Below, piece after piece: positions 18,193 to 27,829 of a stretch of 52,204 nt of DNA. The position numbers were made by a program, and so were the translations under genes. Each line of letters opens with the position of its first letter. Position 1 is the stretch's first letter. Source of the DNA: TMED23 sp964643045 (GTDB lineage Bacteria > Pseudomonadota > Alphaproteobacteria > Rhodospirillales > UBA2165); the NCBI GenBank assembly GCA_964643045.1, contig CAZXSC010000007.1, forward strand, positions 1 through 52,204, read 5' to 3'. The notes beneath the pieces are model-generated. The model was given only the letters and a program-made list of their open reading frames with translations. It had not been told where the DNA came from and did not search any database.

Positions 18193-18245
18193 GTGTATAA
18201 CGGATTTTGAATATGGTATATGGCCCGGTAAAGGAAGGTAAATAA

Positions 18246-18740
18246 TTGAGCGAGAAAAATAACATTCAAAAATTAATTTTTCCCATCATCAGTGATCTTG
18301 GTTATCAGCTTATCCGAGTTGAAATATTTAATAAAGGCCCAAAAACGTTGCAAATTATGGTTGAACGGTTGGATGGTAAGAAAATTACACTGGACGATTG
18401 TGCTTTAATTTCTCGAGAAGTTTCGGCTACATTAGACATGGATGATCCTATTGGTCAGAGTTATTTGTTGGAAGTAAGTTCGCCTGGGATTGATCGTCCG
18501 TTATTAGATTCAGGAGATTATAAAAAATATGCAGGATTTAGTGTGCGTGTTGATATGAAAAATTTCTATAACGGACGGAGAAAGTTTAAAGGAAAATTAT
18601 TGGGCATTCAGGATGCAAATATAAGAATTAGAGTGAATGAACAGACTTATTTACTGCCGTTTGGCGATGTTCAAAGCGCAAAATTGTTGTTGACACAAGA
18701 GTTGCTAGATTCAGTAGCCCAAACTCAATTAGAGGTATAG
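18246..18740 (+). CDS. rimP: Ribosome maturation factor RimP
   Basis: Assists 30S subunit assembly. The sequence shows the two-domain RimP pattern: GYQLIRVEIF, then CALISREVSATLDMDDPIGQSYLLEVSSPGIDRPL, and an SH3-like C-terminal domain. 164 residues is normal. The start is TTG at 18246 behind an AAGGAAGG ribosome-binding site. nusA follows after 10 bp, the nearly universal rimP-nusA-infB order. Confidence 0.96.
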   Translation: MSEKNNIQKLIFPIISDLGYQLIRVEIFNKGPKTLQIMVERLDGKKITLDDCALISREVSATLDMDDPIGQSYLLEVSSPGIDRPLLDSGDYKKYAGFSVRVDMKNFYNGRRKFKGKLLGIQDANIRIRVNEQTYLLPFGDVQSAKLLLTQELLDSVAQTQLEV

Positions 18741-18750
18741 ATTAACCATC

Positions 18751-20346
18751 ATGAATACTAACGCAGAATCGAACACGTTATATACGCACCCTGAGCTTCT
18801 TTTGGTGGCTGACAATGTAGCTAGCGAAAAAGGTATAGCTAGAGAAGAGGTTCTGGAAGCAATGGAGCAAGCTATTCAAAAAGCGGGTCGATCCAAATAT
18901 GGCCAAGAACATGATATTCGTGCGGAAATTGATCGTAGTTCCGGAGAAATAAGACTGGCTCGGTATATTGAGGTTGCTTTAGAAATTGAAAATGAGGTTA
19001 CTCAAATTACACTAGATGAAGCTAAAGGCAGAAAAGCCAATGTAGTAATTGGGGAATTTCTTGTTGATCCTTTGCCCCCCATTGAATTTGGCCGTATTGC
19101 TGCTCAGACAGCTAAACAGGTTATTGTTCAAAAAGTTAGGGAGGCCGAGCGTAAACGTCAGTTTGCTGAGTTTAAAGACCGAACTGGTGAAATTGTTAAT
19201 GGAGTTGTTAAGCGCGTTGAGTTTGGAAATGTGATTGTTGATTTAGGAAATCGAGCGGAAGGTATAATTCGTCGAGATGAATCTATTCCGCGCGAGCATT
19301 TTAATAATGGAGACCGCGTCCGTTCATATATTTTTGATGTTAGAGAGGAACTGCGCGGACCGCAGATTTTTTTATCGCGCAGTCATCCACAATTTATGGC
19401 AAAATTATTTACGCAGGAGGTACCAGAAATTTATGATGGTGTGATTGAAATAAAATCCGTTGCTCGTGATCCAGGTAGTCGGGCCAAGATAGCAGTTATA
19501 TCTTCTGATACAAGCATTGACCCGGTGGGGGCCTGCGTTGGAATGAGAGGTTCGCGTGTGCAGGCTGTTGTTGCAGAGCTACAGGGTGAAAAAATTGATA
19601 TTATTTCTTGGTCTGATCAACCAGCAAATTTTATAGTTAACGGACTAGCGCCTGCTGAAGTAACCAAGGTAGTGCTAGACGAAGAACAAAATCGAATTGA
19701 AGTTGTTGTTCCTGATGAACAACTGAGTTTAGCGATTGGTCGTCGTGGACAGAATGTACGTTTGGCTTCTCAATTAACAGGTTGGGATATTGATATTTTA
19801 ACAGAAGCTGAAGAATCTGATCGCAGGAATGAAGAATTCAAGATTCGTTCACAATTGTTTATAGACAGTTTAGATGTTGATGAAGTGATTGCCCAGTTGC
19901 TTGTGACTGAAGGTTTTTCAACAATAGAAGAAGTTGCATTTGTTCCGATCGAAGAATTGTCAGTAATTGAAGGATTTGATGATGAACTAGCTGCCGAACT
20001 CCGTGATCGTGGGCGTCAATTCTTAGAACAAAGAGAAGTTGAACTTGTTGAGTTGCGGAAAAAAGCCGGCGTGAGCGATGAAGTTGCTGGTGTTCAGGGG
20101 TTGACTAGTGCAATGCTTGTTGTGCTAGGCGAAAATAATATTAAAAGCCTAAATGACTTGGCCGATCTTGCTAGTGATGAATTGATAGATATTGTTGGCA
20201 AGTCTAGTCTCAATGAAGAACTGGCTAATGAAATTATAATGGCAGCTAGGGCACATTGGTTTGAGGATGAGGAGAACTCTGAGAACACTATCGAAACTGA
20301 AGATATATTTAACGAACCAAGTCGGGGAATGGAAGAGGATACGTGA
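18751..20346 (+). CDS. nusA: Transcription termination/antitermination factor NusA
   Basis: RNA-polymerase-binding factor controlling pausing, termination and antitermination. Domains in order: N-terminal polymerase-binding domain, S1 domain (VNGVVKRVEFGNVIVDLG, near residues 150-165), KH1 and KH2 (GACVGMRGSRVQAV and IGRRGQNVRLASQLTGW), and two acidic C-terminal helical repeats (residues about 370-500). 531 residues fits the form with C-terminal AR-type repeats. It ends with a very acidic tail. The next gene is infB at 99 bp; the small ylxR gene often found in between is missing. Confidence 0.97.
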   Translation: MNTNAESNTLYTHPELLLVADNVASEKGIAREEVLEAMEQAIQKAGRSKYGQEHDIRAEIDRSSGEIRLARYIEVALEIENEVTQITLDEAKGRKANVVIGEFLVDPLPPIEFGRIAAQTAKQVIVQKVREAERKRQFAEFKDRTGEIVNGVVKRVEFGNVIVDLGNRAEGIIRRDESIPREHFNNGDRVRSYIFDVREELRGPQIFLSRSHPQFMAKLFTQEVPEIYDGVIEIKSVARDPGSRAKIAVISSDTSIDPVGACVGMRGSRVQAVVAELQGEKIDIISWSDQPANFIVNGLAPAEVTKVVLDEEQNRIEVVVPDEQLSLAIGRRGQNVRLASQLTGWDIDILTEAEESDRRNEEFKIRSQLFIDSLDVDEVIAQLLVTEGFSTIEEVAFVPIEELSVIEGFDDELAAELRDRGRQFLEQREVELVELRKKAGVSDEVAGVQGLTSAMLVVLGENNIKSLNDLADLASDELIDIVGKSSLNEELANEIIMAARAHWFEDEENSENTIETEDIFNEPSRGMEEDT

Positions 20347-20445
20347 AAATAACCCTTGATAAGAAGTGGAAGACCCCTGTCGAAAAGAAATGAAATTTAA
20401 ACCTACGAATTATTTTATAACCAAGTTAAAAATAGATGGTTAGAT

Positions 20446-22977
20446 ATGGCGGATAGTATAAAAAATAAAGAAAAGAAGCCGAAGAAAAAACTTAGTCTAG
20501 CGCGGCCGGGTAAACTAGAATTGCAGAAAACAGTTGAAGGTGGCCAAGTGCGCCAGAATTTTTCGCACGGCCGTTCAAAAGTTGTGACTGTTGAAGTAAA
20601 AAAGAAGAGAACTTTTGCTCCTGGCTCTTCGGGAAGCATGAGGGAAATCAACTTAAAAGCACTCGCTGAGGAGGAAAATAAAACTGACGAGAACTCAATT
20701 GAGAAAATAGTTGCGGACGAAGGTCAACCAATTCCGGCGACACCTCATAACTTGACTGAGCAAGAGAGGGCTGCCCGGTTTCAGGCTCTTGAAAAGGCGA
20801 ATAAAATAGATGAGCAGCGCAACAACCAGGCGACTTTGGATCAAGAGTCGGTATTTAATGAAGAACCAGGGAAAGTAAAGAAATCTACTAAAAAGTCGCC
20901 TGGTATAGAAGTTGACGGCAATCAAGCTGATGAGGAAAAATTACGACAATCCGTTTTGGACCAAGAAGTGTCAGAAGCCGTCGCGGCAAAAACAAATCAA
21001 GAAAAGCTTATAGAAAAAGATGACGAGAATGGTGATAAAAAGAAGACAGGAACCCCTAAGCGACCTCTGTCATCACCCCGTGGGACTCGACGCCGCAATC
21101 GAGGAAAGCTAACAATAGCAAACGCATTAGACGATTCTGAGCGCCAGCGTTCGTTAGCGTCAGTTAAAAGGCAACGTGAGCGCCAGAAACGGAAAGAGGG
21201 ACCAATTGAACACGTTAAGATTGTTCGTGAAGTTACCATTCCTGAAAACATCTCCGTCCAAGAGCTTTCTAATCGTATGGCTGCGAGGGGCGTTGATATA
21301 ATTAAAGCCCTTATGACGATGGGTATCATGGTAAATATGTCGGATACTATTGATGGCGATACCGCGGAGCTTGTTGTTAGTGAGTACGGTCACACAGTAA
21401 ATCGGGTCAGCGATTCTGATATAGAAATAGGTCTAGGCGACCAGGTGGATGAAGAGAAAGATCTTATTGCAAGAGCACCAGTTGTGACTGTAATGGGGCA
21501 TGTTGATCATGGTAAGACTTCGTTGCTGGATGTAATGCGTAAATCCAACGTAGCTTCTCGCGAAGCTGGCGGAATTACACAGCATATTGGGGCTTATCAA
21601 ACAGTAACCGGTAGCGGAGAAATAATTACATTTATTGATACACCAGGACATGAGGCTTTTACAGCGATGCGTGCTAGGGGAGCGAGTGTTACAGATATTG
21701 TAGTACTTGTCGTTGCCGCGGATGATGGAATTATGCCGCAAACAGTTGAAGCAATTAACCACGCAAAATCAGCAGATGTACCAATTATAGTTGCAATTAA
21801 CAAAATAGATATACCAGATTCTGATCCAAATAAGATACGAACGCAGTTGCTTGAACATGAGTTAGTTTTAGAAGCGATGGGTGGGGAAATATTGAGTGTT
21901 GAAGTGTCGGCAACTAAAAATATTAATATTGATAAGTTGGAAGAATTAATTCTACTACAGGCGGAAATTCTTGACTTAAAATCTAACCCGGAGTGTCCTG
22001 CTGAGGGTATTGTTGTTGAGTCGCGTATTGAAAAAGGCCGTGGGCCATTAGCAACGGTGTTAGTGCAACGCGGCACTTTAAAGACAGGTGATATTTTTGT
22101 TGCTGGCACGGAGTCGGGACGTGTTAGAGTTTTGGTTAATGACCAAGGAGTAGATATTACTCAGGCGGGCCCCGCTGTTCCCGTTGAGGTGATCGGTTTT
22201 ACAGGAGCCCCAAGCGCTGGTGACGGTTTTTTTGTTGTAGAAAGTGAAGGACGTGCGCGGGAGATTGCGGAGTTTAGGGTTAATAAGAATAGAATAGCAA
22301 AATCAGCTACTACAAAACGTAGCACACTTGAAGATATGTTCGAAGCGGTTAAAGGTGGAGAGATAAAAGATTTACCAATACTGATTAAAGCTGATATGCA
22401 AGGCTCAGTAGAAGCAATAACTGGGATGTTTGATAGTTTGCCACAAGATGAGGTTAAGATACGGGTAATACATCAAGGCGTTGGGGGCGTTAACGAGTCT
22501 GACATAGCCTTAGCAAGTGCGTCTAACGCTGCTGTTTTAGGTTTTAATGTGAGATCAAACTCTCAAGCTCTTGATCTAGCAAGTAAAGATGATGTTGATA
22601 TTAGGTATTACTCGGTCATTTATGACGTTATAGATGATATTAAGAAGCTGCTTGCTGGTATGATGGCTCCTATTGTTCGAGAGACGTTTCTGGGCAATGC
22701 TGAGATTCGCGATGTTTTTGATGTTTCTAAGATTGGTAAAGTAGCTGGTTGTTTTGTTACCAGTGGTGAAGTGAGGCGTGGTGCGGGCGTTCGTCTGTTG
22801 AGAGACGATGTTGTAATTCACCAAGGTAATTTATCAACTCTAAAGCGTTTTAAGGAAGATGTTAACGAAGTAAAAGAGTCTGTTGAATGTGGGGTCTCTT
22901 TTGAGAATTATAATGATCTCAAAGTAGGGGATTTGATTGAGTGCTTTGATCTAACAGAAGAAACGCCAGAAATATAG
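20446..22977 (+). CDS. infB: Translation initiation factor IF-2
   Basis: GTPase that delivers initiator tRNA to the ribosome. A long, highly charged N-terminal region (about 260 residues) begins with the motif RPGKLELQKTVEGGQVRQNF seen in alphaproteobacterial IF-2, followed by the IF2_N helical domain (IPENISVQELSNRMAARG). The G domain starts near residue 345 with GHVDHGKT (G1), DTPGHEAF (G3) and NKID (G4). Domains II, III and IV follow, ending near ECFDLTEETPEI. 843 residues is normal for the class. Confidence 0.98.
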   Translation: MADSIKNKEKKPKKKLSLARPGKLELQKTVEGGQVRQNFSHGRSKVVTVEVKKKRTFAPGSSGSMREINLKALAEEENKTDENSIEKIVADEGQPIPATPHNLTEQERAARFQALEKANKIDEQRNNQATLDQESVFNEEPGKVKKSTKKSPGIEVDGNQADEEKLRQSVLDQEVSEAVAAKTNQEKLIEKDDENGDKKKTGTPKRPLSSPRGTRRRNRGKLTIANALDDSERQRSLASVKRQRERQKRKEGPIEHVKIVREVTIPENISVQELSNRMAARGVDIIKALMTMGIMVNMSDTIDGDTAELVVSEYGHTVNRVSDSDIEIGLGDQVDEEKDLIARAPVVTVMGHVDHGKTSLLDVMRKSNVASREAGGITQHIGAYQTVTGSGEIITFIDTPGHEAFTAMRARGASVTDIVVLVVAADDGIMPQTVEAINHAKSADVPIIVAINKIDIPDSDPNKIRTQLLEHELVLEAMGGEILSVEVSATKNINIDKLEELILLQAEILDLKSNPECPAEGIVVESRIEKGRGPLATVLVQRGTLKTGDIFVAGTESGRVRVLVNDQGVDITQAGPAVPVEVIGFTGAPSAGDGFFVVESEGRAREIAEFRVNKNRIAKSATTKRSTLEDMFEAVKGGEIKDLPILIKADMQGSVEAITGMFDSLPQDEVKIRVIHQGVGGVNESDIALASASNAAVLGFNVRSNSQALDLASKDDVDIRYYSVIYDVIDDIKKLLAGMMAPIVRETFLGNAEIRDVFDVSKIGKVAGCFVTSGEVRRGAGVRLLRDDVVIHQGNLSTLKRFKEDVNEVKESVECGVSFENYNDLKVGDLIECFDLTEETPEI

Positions 22978-23002
22978 CAGTACACTATGTTTGGATGATT
23001 GC

Positions 23003-23437
23003 ATGAATAATAAGAAACTTTTCCACGGTTCTAACAAACCTTCTAGCCAGAGGCAATTGCGGGTTGGTGAGGAGTTGCGCCATGTTTTATCTCAATTGTT
23101 TTTGCGTGGAGAGTTGAGTGACCCGGAGTTGTCTGGTGTTTCTATAACAATTTCTGAGGTTCGTATATCTCCTGATCTATTCAATGCAACGGTTTTTGTA
23201 ACTGAACTCGGCGGTAAAGAACGAAAAAAAAATATAGTTGAGGTATTAGGTCGAGCCACGCCATTTTTGCGTCATAAGATAGCTCAACGTATTTATTTGC
23301 GTCGTGTGCCTAATTTAAGTTTTGAGTATGACACTTCGTTTGAATATGCGGATAGGATAAGCAGCCTTTTGAAAGACATTGGACAAGAAGAACCGGGGGC
23401 CGCTGTAAATATAGAGCGGACAGGGGATTCAGATTGA
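23003..23437 (+). CDS. rbfA: 30S ribosome-binding factor A
   Basis: Cold-shock and 16S maturation factor binding the 30S subunit. SQRQLRVGEELRHVLSQLFLRGEL, VSITISEVRISPDL and LRHKIAQRIYLRRVPNLSFEYD match the single KH-fold RbfA family. I prefer ATG 23003 (144 residues); a TTG four codons upstream at 22991 is also open. Neither has a strong ribosome-binding site, suggesting coupling to infB, which ends about 25 bp earlier. truB starts 3 bp after its stop. Confidence 0.95.
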   Translation: MNNKKLFHGSNKPSSQRQLRVGEELRHVLSQLFLRGELSDPELSGVSITISEVRISPDLFNATVFVTELGGKERKKNIVEVLGRATPFLRHKIAQRIYLRRVPNLSFEYDTSFEYADRISSLLKDIGQEEPGAAVNIERTGDSD

Positions 23438-23440
23438 CCG

Positions 23441-24367
23441 ATGGCGCGCAGAAATCAAGGTGAATCGGTTCATGGTTGGCTGGTAGTTGATAAGAGCTCC
23501 GATATCACCTCGGCAAAGGTAGTTAGTAAAGCTCGCAAAATCCTTAATGCTAAAAAAGTTGGTCATAGTGGTACGCTTGATCCTTTCGCAACAGGTGTAT
23601 TGCCGCTGGCGTTTGGTGAGGCAACGAAAACAGTATCCTTTATGATGGGTGCTGAAAAAAAATATCAATTTACAATTCGTTGGGGTGCTACGACTGATAC
23701 AGATGACTTACAGGGTCTTGTGATACGTACTAGTGACATTAGGCCTAGTAGAGAAGAAATTGAAGCAGCTTTACCGAAGTTTATTGGCAATATTCAACAA
23801 TCTCCCCCGGCTTTTTCAGCTGTAAAATTGGATGGAGAACGGGCATATAAATTGGCTCGTTCAGGCAAGTCTATTAACTTAAAACCGAGGCCTATTTTTG
23901 TTAAAACATTTAAGCTTATCGAGGTGATTGATTTACATAATGCTACTTTTGAAGTGATTTCTGGCAAAGGCGCTTATATTCGGGGATTAGCCCGTGATTT
24001 AGCGCACTATTTAGGCACGAGCGGGCACGTTTCGCAGCTTCGACGAACCCTTGTTGGTCCTTTTTCCGAAAGAGACGCGATTTCGCTGGATCAATTAGTA
24101 GAATTAGGGCATAAAGGCGCCGCCGCAGATAGAATGCGGCCAGTTGAGGCTGCGCTAGACGGCATCCCGGCGCTGATTTTGACTGTGGACGAGGCTCATC
24201 GCTTAAGATGTGGACAGTATATTTCATCGCTCCAAGTGGCTAGGCGCCTGCCTGTCGGTGGAATTGCTCAGGGTGAAGTGTTTTGTGCGAAGACGGACCA
24301 TGAAATGGTTGCATTGGTTAAATTGGAAGGTAATCAAATTCGTCCAGTGCGTGTTATAAATTTTTAA
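23441..24367 (+). CDS. truB: tRNA pseudouridine(55) synthase
   Basis: Makes pseudouridine 55 in the T-loop of tRNAs. The catalytic Asp is in GHSGTLDPFATGVLPLAFG near residue 47, and PPAFSAVKLDGERAYKLAR is the second conserved block. 308 residues is normal. It lies 3 bp after rbfA and just before rpsO, the standard order rbfA-truB-rpsO-pnp. Confidence 0.97.
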   Translation: MARRNQGESVHGWLVVDKSSDITSAKVVSKARKILNAKKVGHSGTLDPFATGVLPLAFGEATKTVSFMMGAEKKYQFTIRWGATTDTDDLQGLVIRTSDIRPSREEIEAALPKFIGNIQQSPPAFSAVKLDGERAYKLARSGKSINLKPRPIFVKTFKLIEVIDLHNATFEVISGKGAYIRGLARDLAHYLGTSGHVSQLRRTLVGPFSERDAISLDQLVELGHKGAAADRMRPVEAALDGIPALILTVDEAHRLRCGQYISSLQVARRLPVGGIAQGEVFCAKTDHEMVALVKLEGNQIRPVRVINF

Positions 24368-24385
24368 AGAAGATTGGAGTTGATG

Positions 24386-24655
24386 ATGTCGATTACTGCA
24401 GAAAAAAAGCAAGAGTTAATTGCTGAATTTGCTACTAAAGATGGTGACACAGGCTCTCCCGAGGTTCAGGTTGCAATCTTGAGCGAGCGTATTAATAATC
24501 TCACAGACCACTTGAAAGCGCACAAAAAAGATCACCATTCTCGTCGAGGTCTTTTGATGATGGTGGGGCAGCGCCGCCGACTTTTAGACTATTTGAATGC
24601 AAAAAAATCTGTGCGTTATAATGATTTAATCAAACGGCTCGGCCTTCGCCGTTAA
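24386..24655 (+). CDS. rpsO: 30S ribosomal protein S15
   Basis: Primary 16S rRNA-binding protein of the small-subunit platform. The 89-residue protein starts MSITAEKKQELI, with DTGSPEVQVAILSERINNLTDHLKAHKKDHHSRRGL, the S15 signature. There are two consecutive ATG codons (24383, 24386); I chose the second because MSIT is the family N-terminus. A TTGGAG ribosome-binding site precedes it. Confidence 0.98.
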   Translation: MSITAEKKQELIAEFATKDGDTGSPEVQVAILSERINNLTDHLKAHKKDHHSRRGLLMMVGQRRRLLDYLNAKKSVRYNDLIKRLGLRR

Positions 24656-24736
24656 ACTAAATCTGCGGGTGATTATTTGTAAAAGAAAATGTATGGATCT
24701 GGATAGCTTCTTGTATTTTAATTCCGGAGGTCGATG

Positions 24737-24755
24737 TTAATTTGGGAGAAATTAA
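24737..24755 (+). other. Perfect 7-bp stem-loop in the pnp leader
   Basis: TTAATTT and AAATTAA pair around GGGAG about 105 nt upstream of pnp. In enterobacteria the pnp leader folds into RNase III-processed stems used for PNPase autoregulation. The location is comparable, but this stem is AT-only and short, so any regulatory role is a guess. Confidence 0.3.
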
Positions 24756-24859
24756 TTAGCCGAATACATTACTGTAACAATTTTTTGGTTTTAGTTTCAC
24801 TTTATCAGTAAGATGTAGGGTGGTTGGAATATATTATCGATGTTGGAAGGAAAATAAAA

Positions 24860-26968
24860 ATGTTTAGCGAATATAAAAAAGAAATAAATCTAGGCGGCCG
24901 TAAATTGACTTTTGAGACAGGTAAAATCGCGCGTCAAGCAGATGGTGCCGTAATGCTTACCTATGGTGAGACCAAGGTATTGTGCACAGCAGTTGGTGCA
25001 AAGAAACCACGTTTGGACATAGATTTTTTTCCTTTAACGGTTAACTACCAAGAAAAGACATTTGCCGCTGGCAAAATTCCCGGCGGTTTTTTTAAACGCG
25101 AAGCCCGACCATCAGAGAAAGAAACGCTGACATCTCGTTTGATTGACCGTCCGATACGACCATTGTTTCACCCAAATTATAAATGTGAAACACAACTGAT
25201 TTCAACAGTATTAGCACATGACTTAGAAAATGATCCTGACATCACTGCGATGATCGGCACATCAGCCGCACTAACAATTTCCGGCATTCCTTTTATGGGA
25301 CCAATTGGCGCTTCAAGAGTAGGTTATATAGACGGGGAGTACGTATTAAATCCATTAATCGATGCCATGCCCGGTTCCGAGTTGAATCTTGTTGTTGCAG
25401 GTACCAGTGAAGGTGTTTTGATGGTTGAATCAGAAGCGAATGAGTTGTCTGAAGATGTCATGTTGGGTGCTGTAATGTTTGGTCATAAAGCTAACCAAGA
25501 AGTTATAGAGGGGATAATTGAACTTGCTCAAGCCTGCGCTAAAGAGCCCCGAGAGGTGCCGGAAGTATCTAAGGTTGTTGATCAAGTTAGAGTTCAGGTT
25601 AGAAAAATGGCTGAAGCAGATCTTAGGGATGCTTATTCAATTTCGGAAAAATCTACACGTCAATCTGCCATCGCCGATGTGAAGTCTAGAGTAATTGAAA
25701 CCTTCGCTGAAAACGAAGAAGCAACCGACATAATTGTTAGTGAGGCATTTAAATCACTTGAAAAAGATATTGTTCGTAAAGATCTCATTAAAACAGGCCA
25801 ACGCATTGATGGTCGTGATACGAAGACAGTACGTCCGATCATTTCGGAAGTTGGAATTCTTCCCCGGGCTCATGGTAGTGCGCTTTTTACCCGAGGGGAA
25901 ACCCAAGCGATAGTTGTTACGACTTTAGGCACTGGCCAAGATGAACAAATTATTGATGGTCTGGATGGTGATTACAGGGAACACTTCTTACTACATTATA
26001 ATTTTCCACCTTATTCGGTAGGTGAGGCTGGTCGCATGATGGGTCCAGGTCGCCGCGAAATTGGTCACGGCAAATTAGCCTGGCGAGCGATACGCCCGAT
26101 TATGCCGGCTAAAGAGGACTTTCCTTACACTATTAGGGTTGTGTCTGAGATCACCGAATCAAACGGCTCATCTTCTATGGCGACAGTTTGCGGGACGTCT
26201 CTTTCAATGATGGATGCCGGTGTACCGCTAGCTCGTCCAGTTGCCGGTATTGCTATGGGTTTAATTAAAGAAGAAGACGGCGTCGTTATCTTGTCTGATA
26301 TTTTGGGCGATGAAGATCATCTAGGTGATATGGACTTTAAGGTAGCGGGTACGGAAAATGGTATTACAGCTCTTCAGATGGATATTAAGATCACGTCGAT
26401 AACGGAAGACATTATGCGTGAGGCTGTTGCTCAAGCACGTGATGGACGACTTCATATTCTGGGTGAAATGGCCAAAGCGCTTACTACAGCGCGTGATGAT
26501 GTTAGTGACAATGCTCCACGGATCACGGTAATGACTGTTCCAACCGATAAAATTCGTGAAATTATAGGTCCCGGAGGCAAAATGATTCGCGAAATTTGTG
26601 AAACAACCGGCGCAAAAATTGACATCGATGATGATGGGACGGTGAAAATAGCTGCAGTCGATGAGCAGGCGTCTGAAGCAGCGATTGATATGATTAAGAG
26701 TATAACAGCTGAACCCGAAATTGGTGTTATTTATTCTGGTAAGGTAGTAAAAACGGTTGATTTTGGTGCCTTCGTCAACTTTATGGGTACCCGTGATGGC
26801 TTAGTGCACATTAGTGAACTGCGTCCTGAGAGGGTAGAAAAAACTACCGATATAGTAAGTGTTGGCGATGAAGTAAAAGTAAAATTAATAGGTATTGATG
26901 ATCGTGGTAAAGTAAAGCTTTCTATGAAGTCGATTAACCAAGAAACTGGTGAAGAGATTAACGTTTAG
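24860..26968 (+). CDS. pnp: Polyribonucleotide nucleotidyltransferase (PNPase)
   Basis: 3'-5' phosphorolytic exoribonuclease of the RNA degradosome. Two RNase PH domains flank a helical domain; a KH domain (IREIIGPGGKMIREI, near residue 565) and an S1 domain (YSGKVVKTVDFGAFVNFMGTRDGLVHISEL, near 620-650) follow. I chose ATG 24860 (702 residues), preceded by GGAAGG and beginning MFSEYKKEINLGGRKL, which matches family N-termini; the frame is open upstream to 24824 but that extension is not conserved. Confidence 0.97.
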   Translation: MFSEYKKEINLGGRKLTFETGKIARQADGAVMLTYGETKVLCTAVGAKKPRLDIDFFPLTVNYQEKTFAAGKIPGGFFKREARPSEKETLTSRLIDRPIRPLFHPNYKCETQLISTVLAHDLENDPDITAMIGTSAALTISGIPFMGPIGASRVGYIDGEYVLNPLIDAMPGSELNLVVAGTSEGVLMVESEANELSEDVMLGAVMFGHKANQEVIEGIIELAQACAKEPREVPEVSKVVDQVRVQVRKMAEADLRDAYSISEKSTRQSAIADVKSRVIETFAENEEATDIIVSEAFKSLEKDIVRKDLIKTGQRIDGRDTKTVRPIISEVGILPRAHGSALFTRGETQAIVVTTLGTGQDEQIIDGLDGDYREHFLLHYNFPPYSVGEAGRMMGPGRREIGHGKLAWRAIRPIMPAKEDFPYTIRVVSEITESNGSSSMATVCGTSLSMMDAGVPLARPVAGIAMGLIKEEDGVVILSDILGDEDHLGDMDFKVAGTENGITALQMDIKITSITEDIMREAVAQARDGRLHILGEMAKALTTARDDVSDNAPRITVMTVPTDKIREIIGPGGKMIREICETTGAKIDIDDDGTVKIAAVDEQASEAAIDMIKSITAEPEIGVIYSGKVVKTVDFGAFVNFMGTRDGLVHISELRPERVEKTTDIVSVGDEVKVKLIGIDDRGKVKLSMKSINQETGEEINV

Positions 26969-27254
26969 CCTAGCTTGAAATAGTATAGTTACAGAATATT
27001 AGATATTTGTCTGGTCAATAGTAAAGTAATTTATTTTTTTTGCTCAATAGGTCGTCTTTTCTATATTTACTACATATAACTACTTAATAAGAAGATAGAA
27101 TTTGCTCGGTTGTCGATTTTAAGAGCCAATCTAGCCCGCGCTTCGGTCTCTAGCTAATAGTTCTATTTATTGAGATGTTAATTGAAGTATTGACGGGATT
27201 AAAATTTGCGTCTCAGCCGACTGAGGTGGGAGCAGGTATGCAGGATCAGAAATT
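26969..27254. other. 286-bp gap between pnp and fabA
   Basis: No RNA gene or terminator is evident. Near its 3' end a CTCAG/CTGAG stem with a CCGA loop (27212-27225) sits just before a GGGAG Shine-Dalgarno-like sequence and a six-codon frame ATG 27238 to TGA 27258 that overlaps the fabA ATG by out-of-frame ATGA. The region must contain the fabA promoter but no strong pair of boxes stands out. Confidence 0.4.
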
Positions 27255-27779
27255 ATGACCAATAATTTATTTGAACCAAAATCTAGTTACTCATATGATG
27301 AAATAATATCTTGTGGAAAGGGCAAGTTGTTTGGTTCCGGAAATGCCCAGCTGCCGTTGCCACCGATGTTAATGTTAGATCGAATTACTTCTATTACAGC
27401 CGATGGTGGTGCATACAGCAAAGGTGAAGTTATTGCGGAGTTTGATATTAGGCCAGATTTATGGTTCTTCACTTGCCATTTTGAAGGAGATCCCGTAATG
27501 CCCGGTTGTTTGGGACTTGATGCTCTTTGGCAATTAGTTGGTTTTTTTTTGGGATGGACTGGGGCAACGGGTCGTGGCCGTGCTTTTGGTGTGGGAGACG
27601 TCAAATTCACTGGGATGGTCACACCTGAAGCTAAGCTTGTTACATATTACGTAGATATAAAACGGATTGTTAATCGCCAGGTTGCGATAGCCTTTGCCGA
27701 TGGACAGATGGCGGTTGATGGGGAAACTTGCTACGAAACAAAGGGTCTCCGCGTTGGAACTATCCCGGCGGAGGAATGA
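27255..27779 (+). CDS. fabA: 3-hydroxydecanoyl-[ACP] dehydratase/isomerase
   Basis: Introduces the cis double bond of unsaturated fatty acids at the C10 stage. The catalytic His is in TCHFEGDPVMPGCLGLDALWQL (near residue 74) with the partner Asp in LGLDAL (near 88). 174 residues is normal, and the downstream fabB confirms FabA rather than FabZ. The gene order fabA-fabB-fabI next to irr is an alphaproteobacterial arrangement. Confidence 0.97.
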   Translation: MTNNLFEPKSSYSYDEIISCGKGKLFGSGNAQLPLPPMLMLDRITSITADGGAYSKGEVIAEFDIRPDLWFFTCHFEGDPVMPGCLGLDALWQLVGFFLGWTGATGRGRAFGVGDVKFTGMVTPEAKLVTYYVDIKRIVNRQVAIAFADGQMAVDGETCYETKGLRVGTIPAEE

Positions 27780-27829
27780 TTTAGTGAAAAACGTTCATAT
27801 ATTTAAGATATATTTTTTATGAGGGTATT

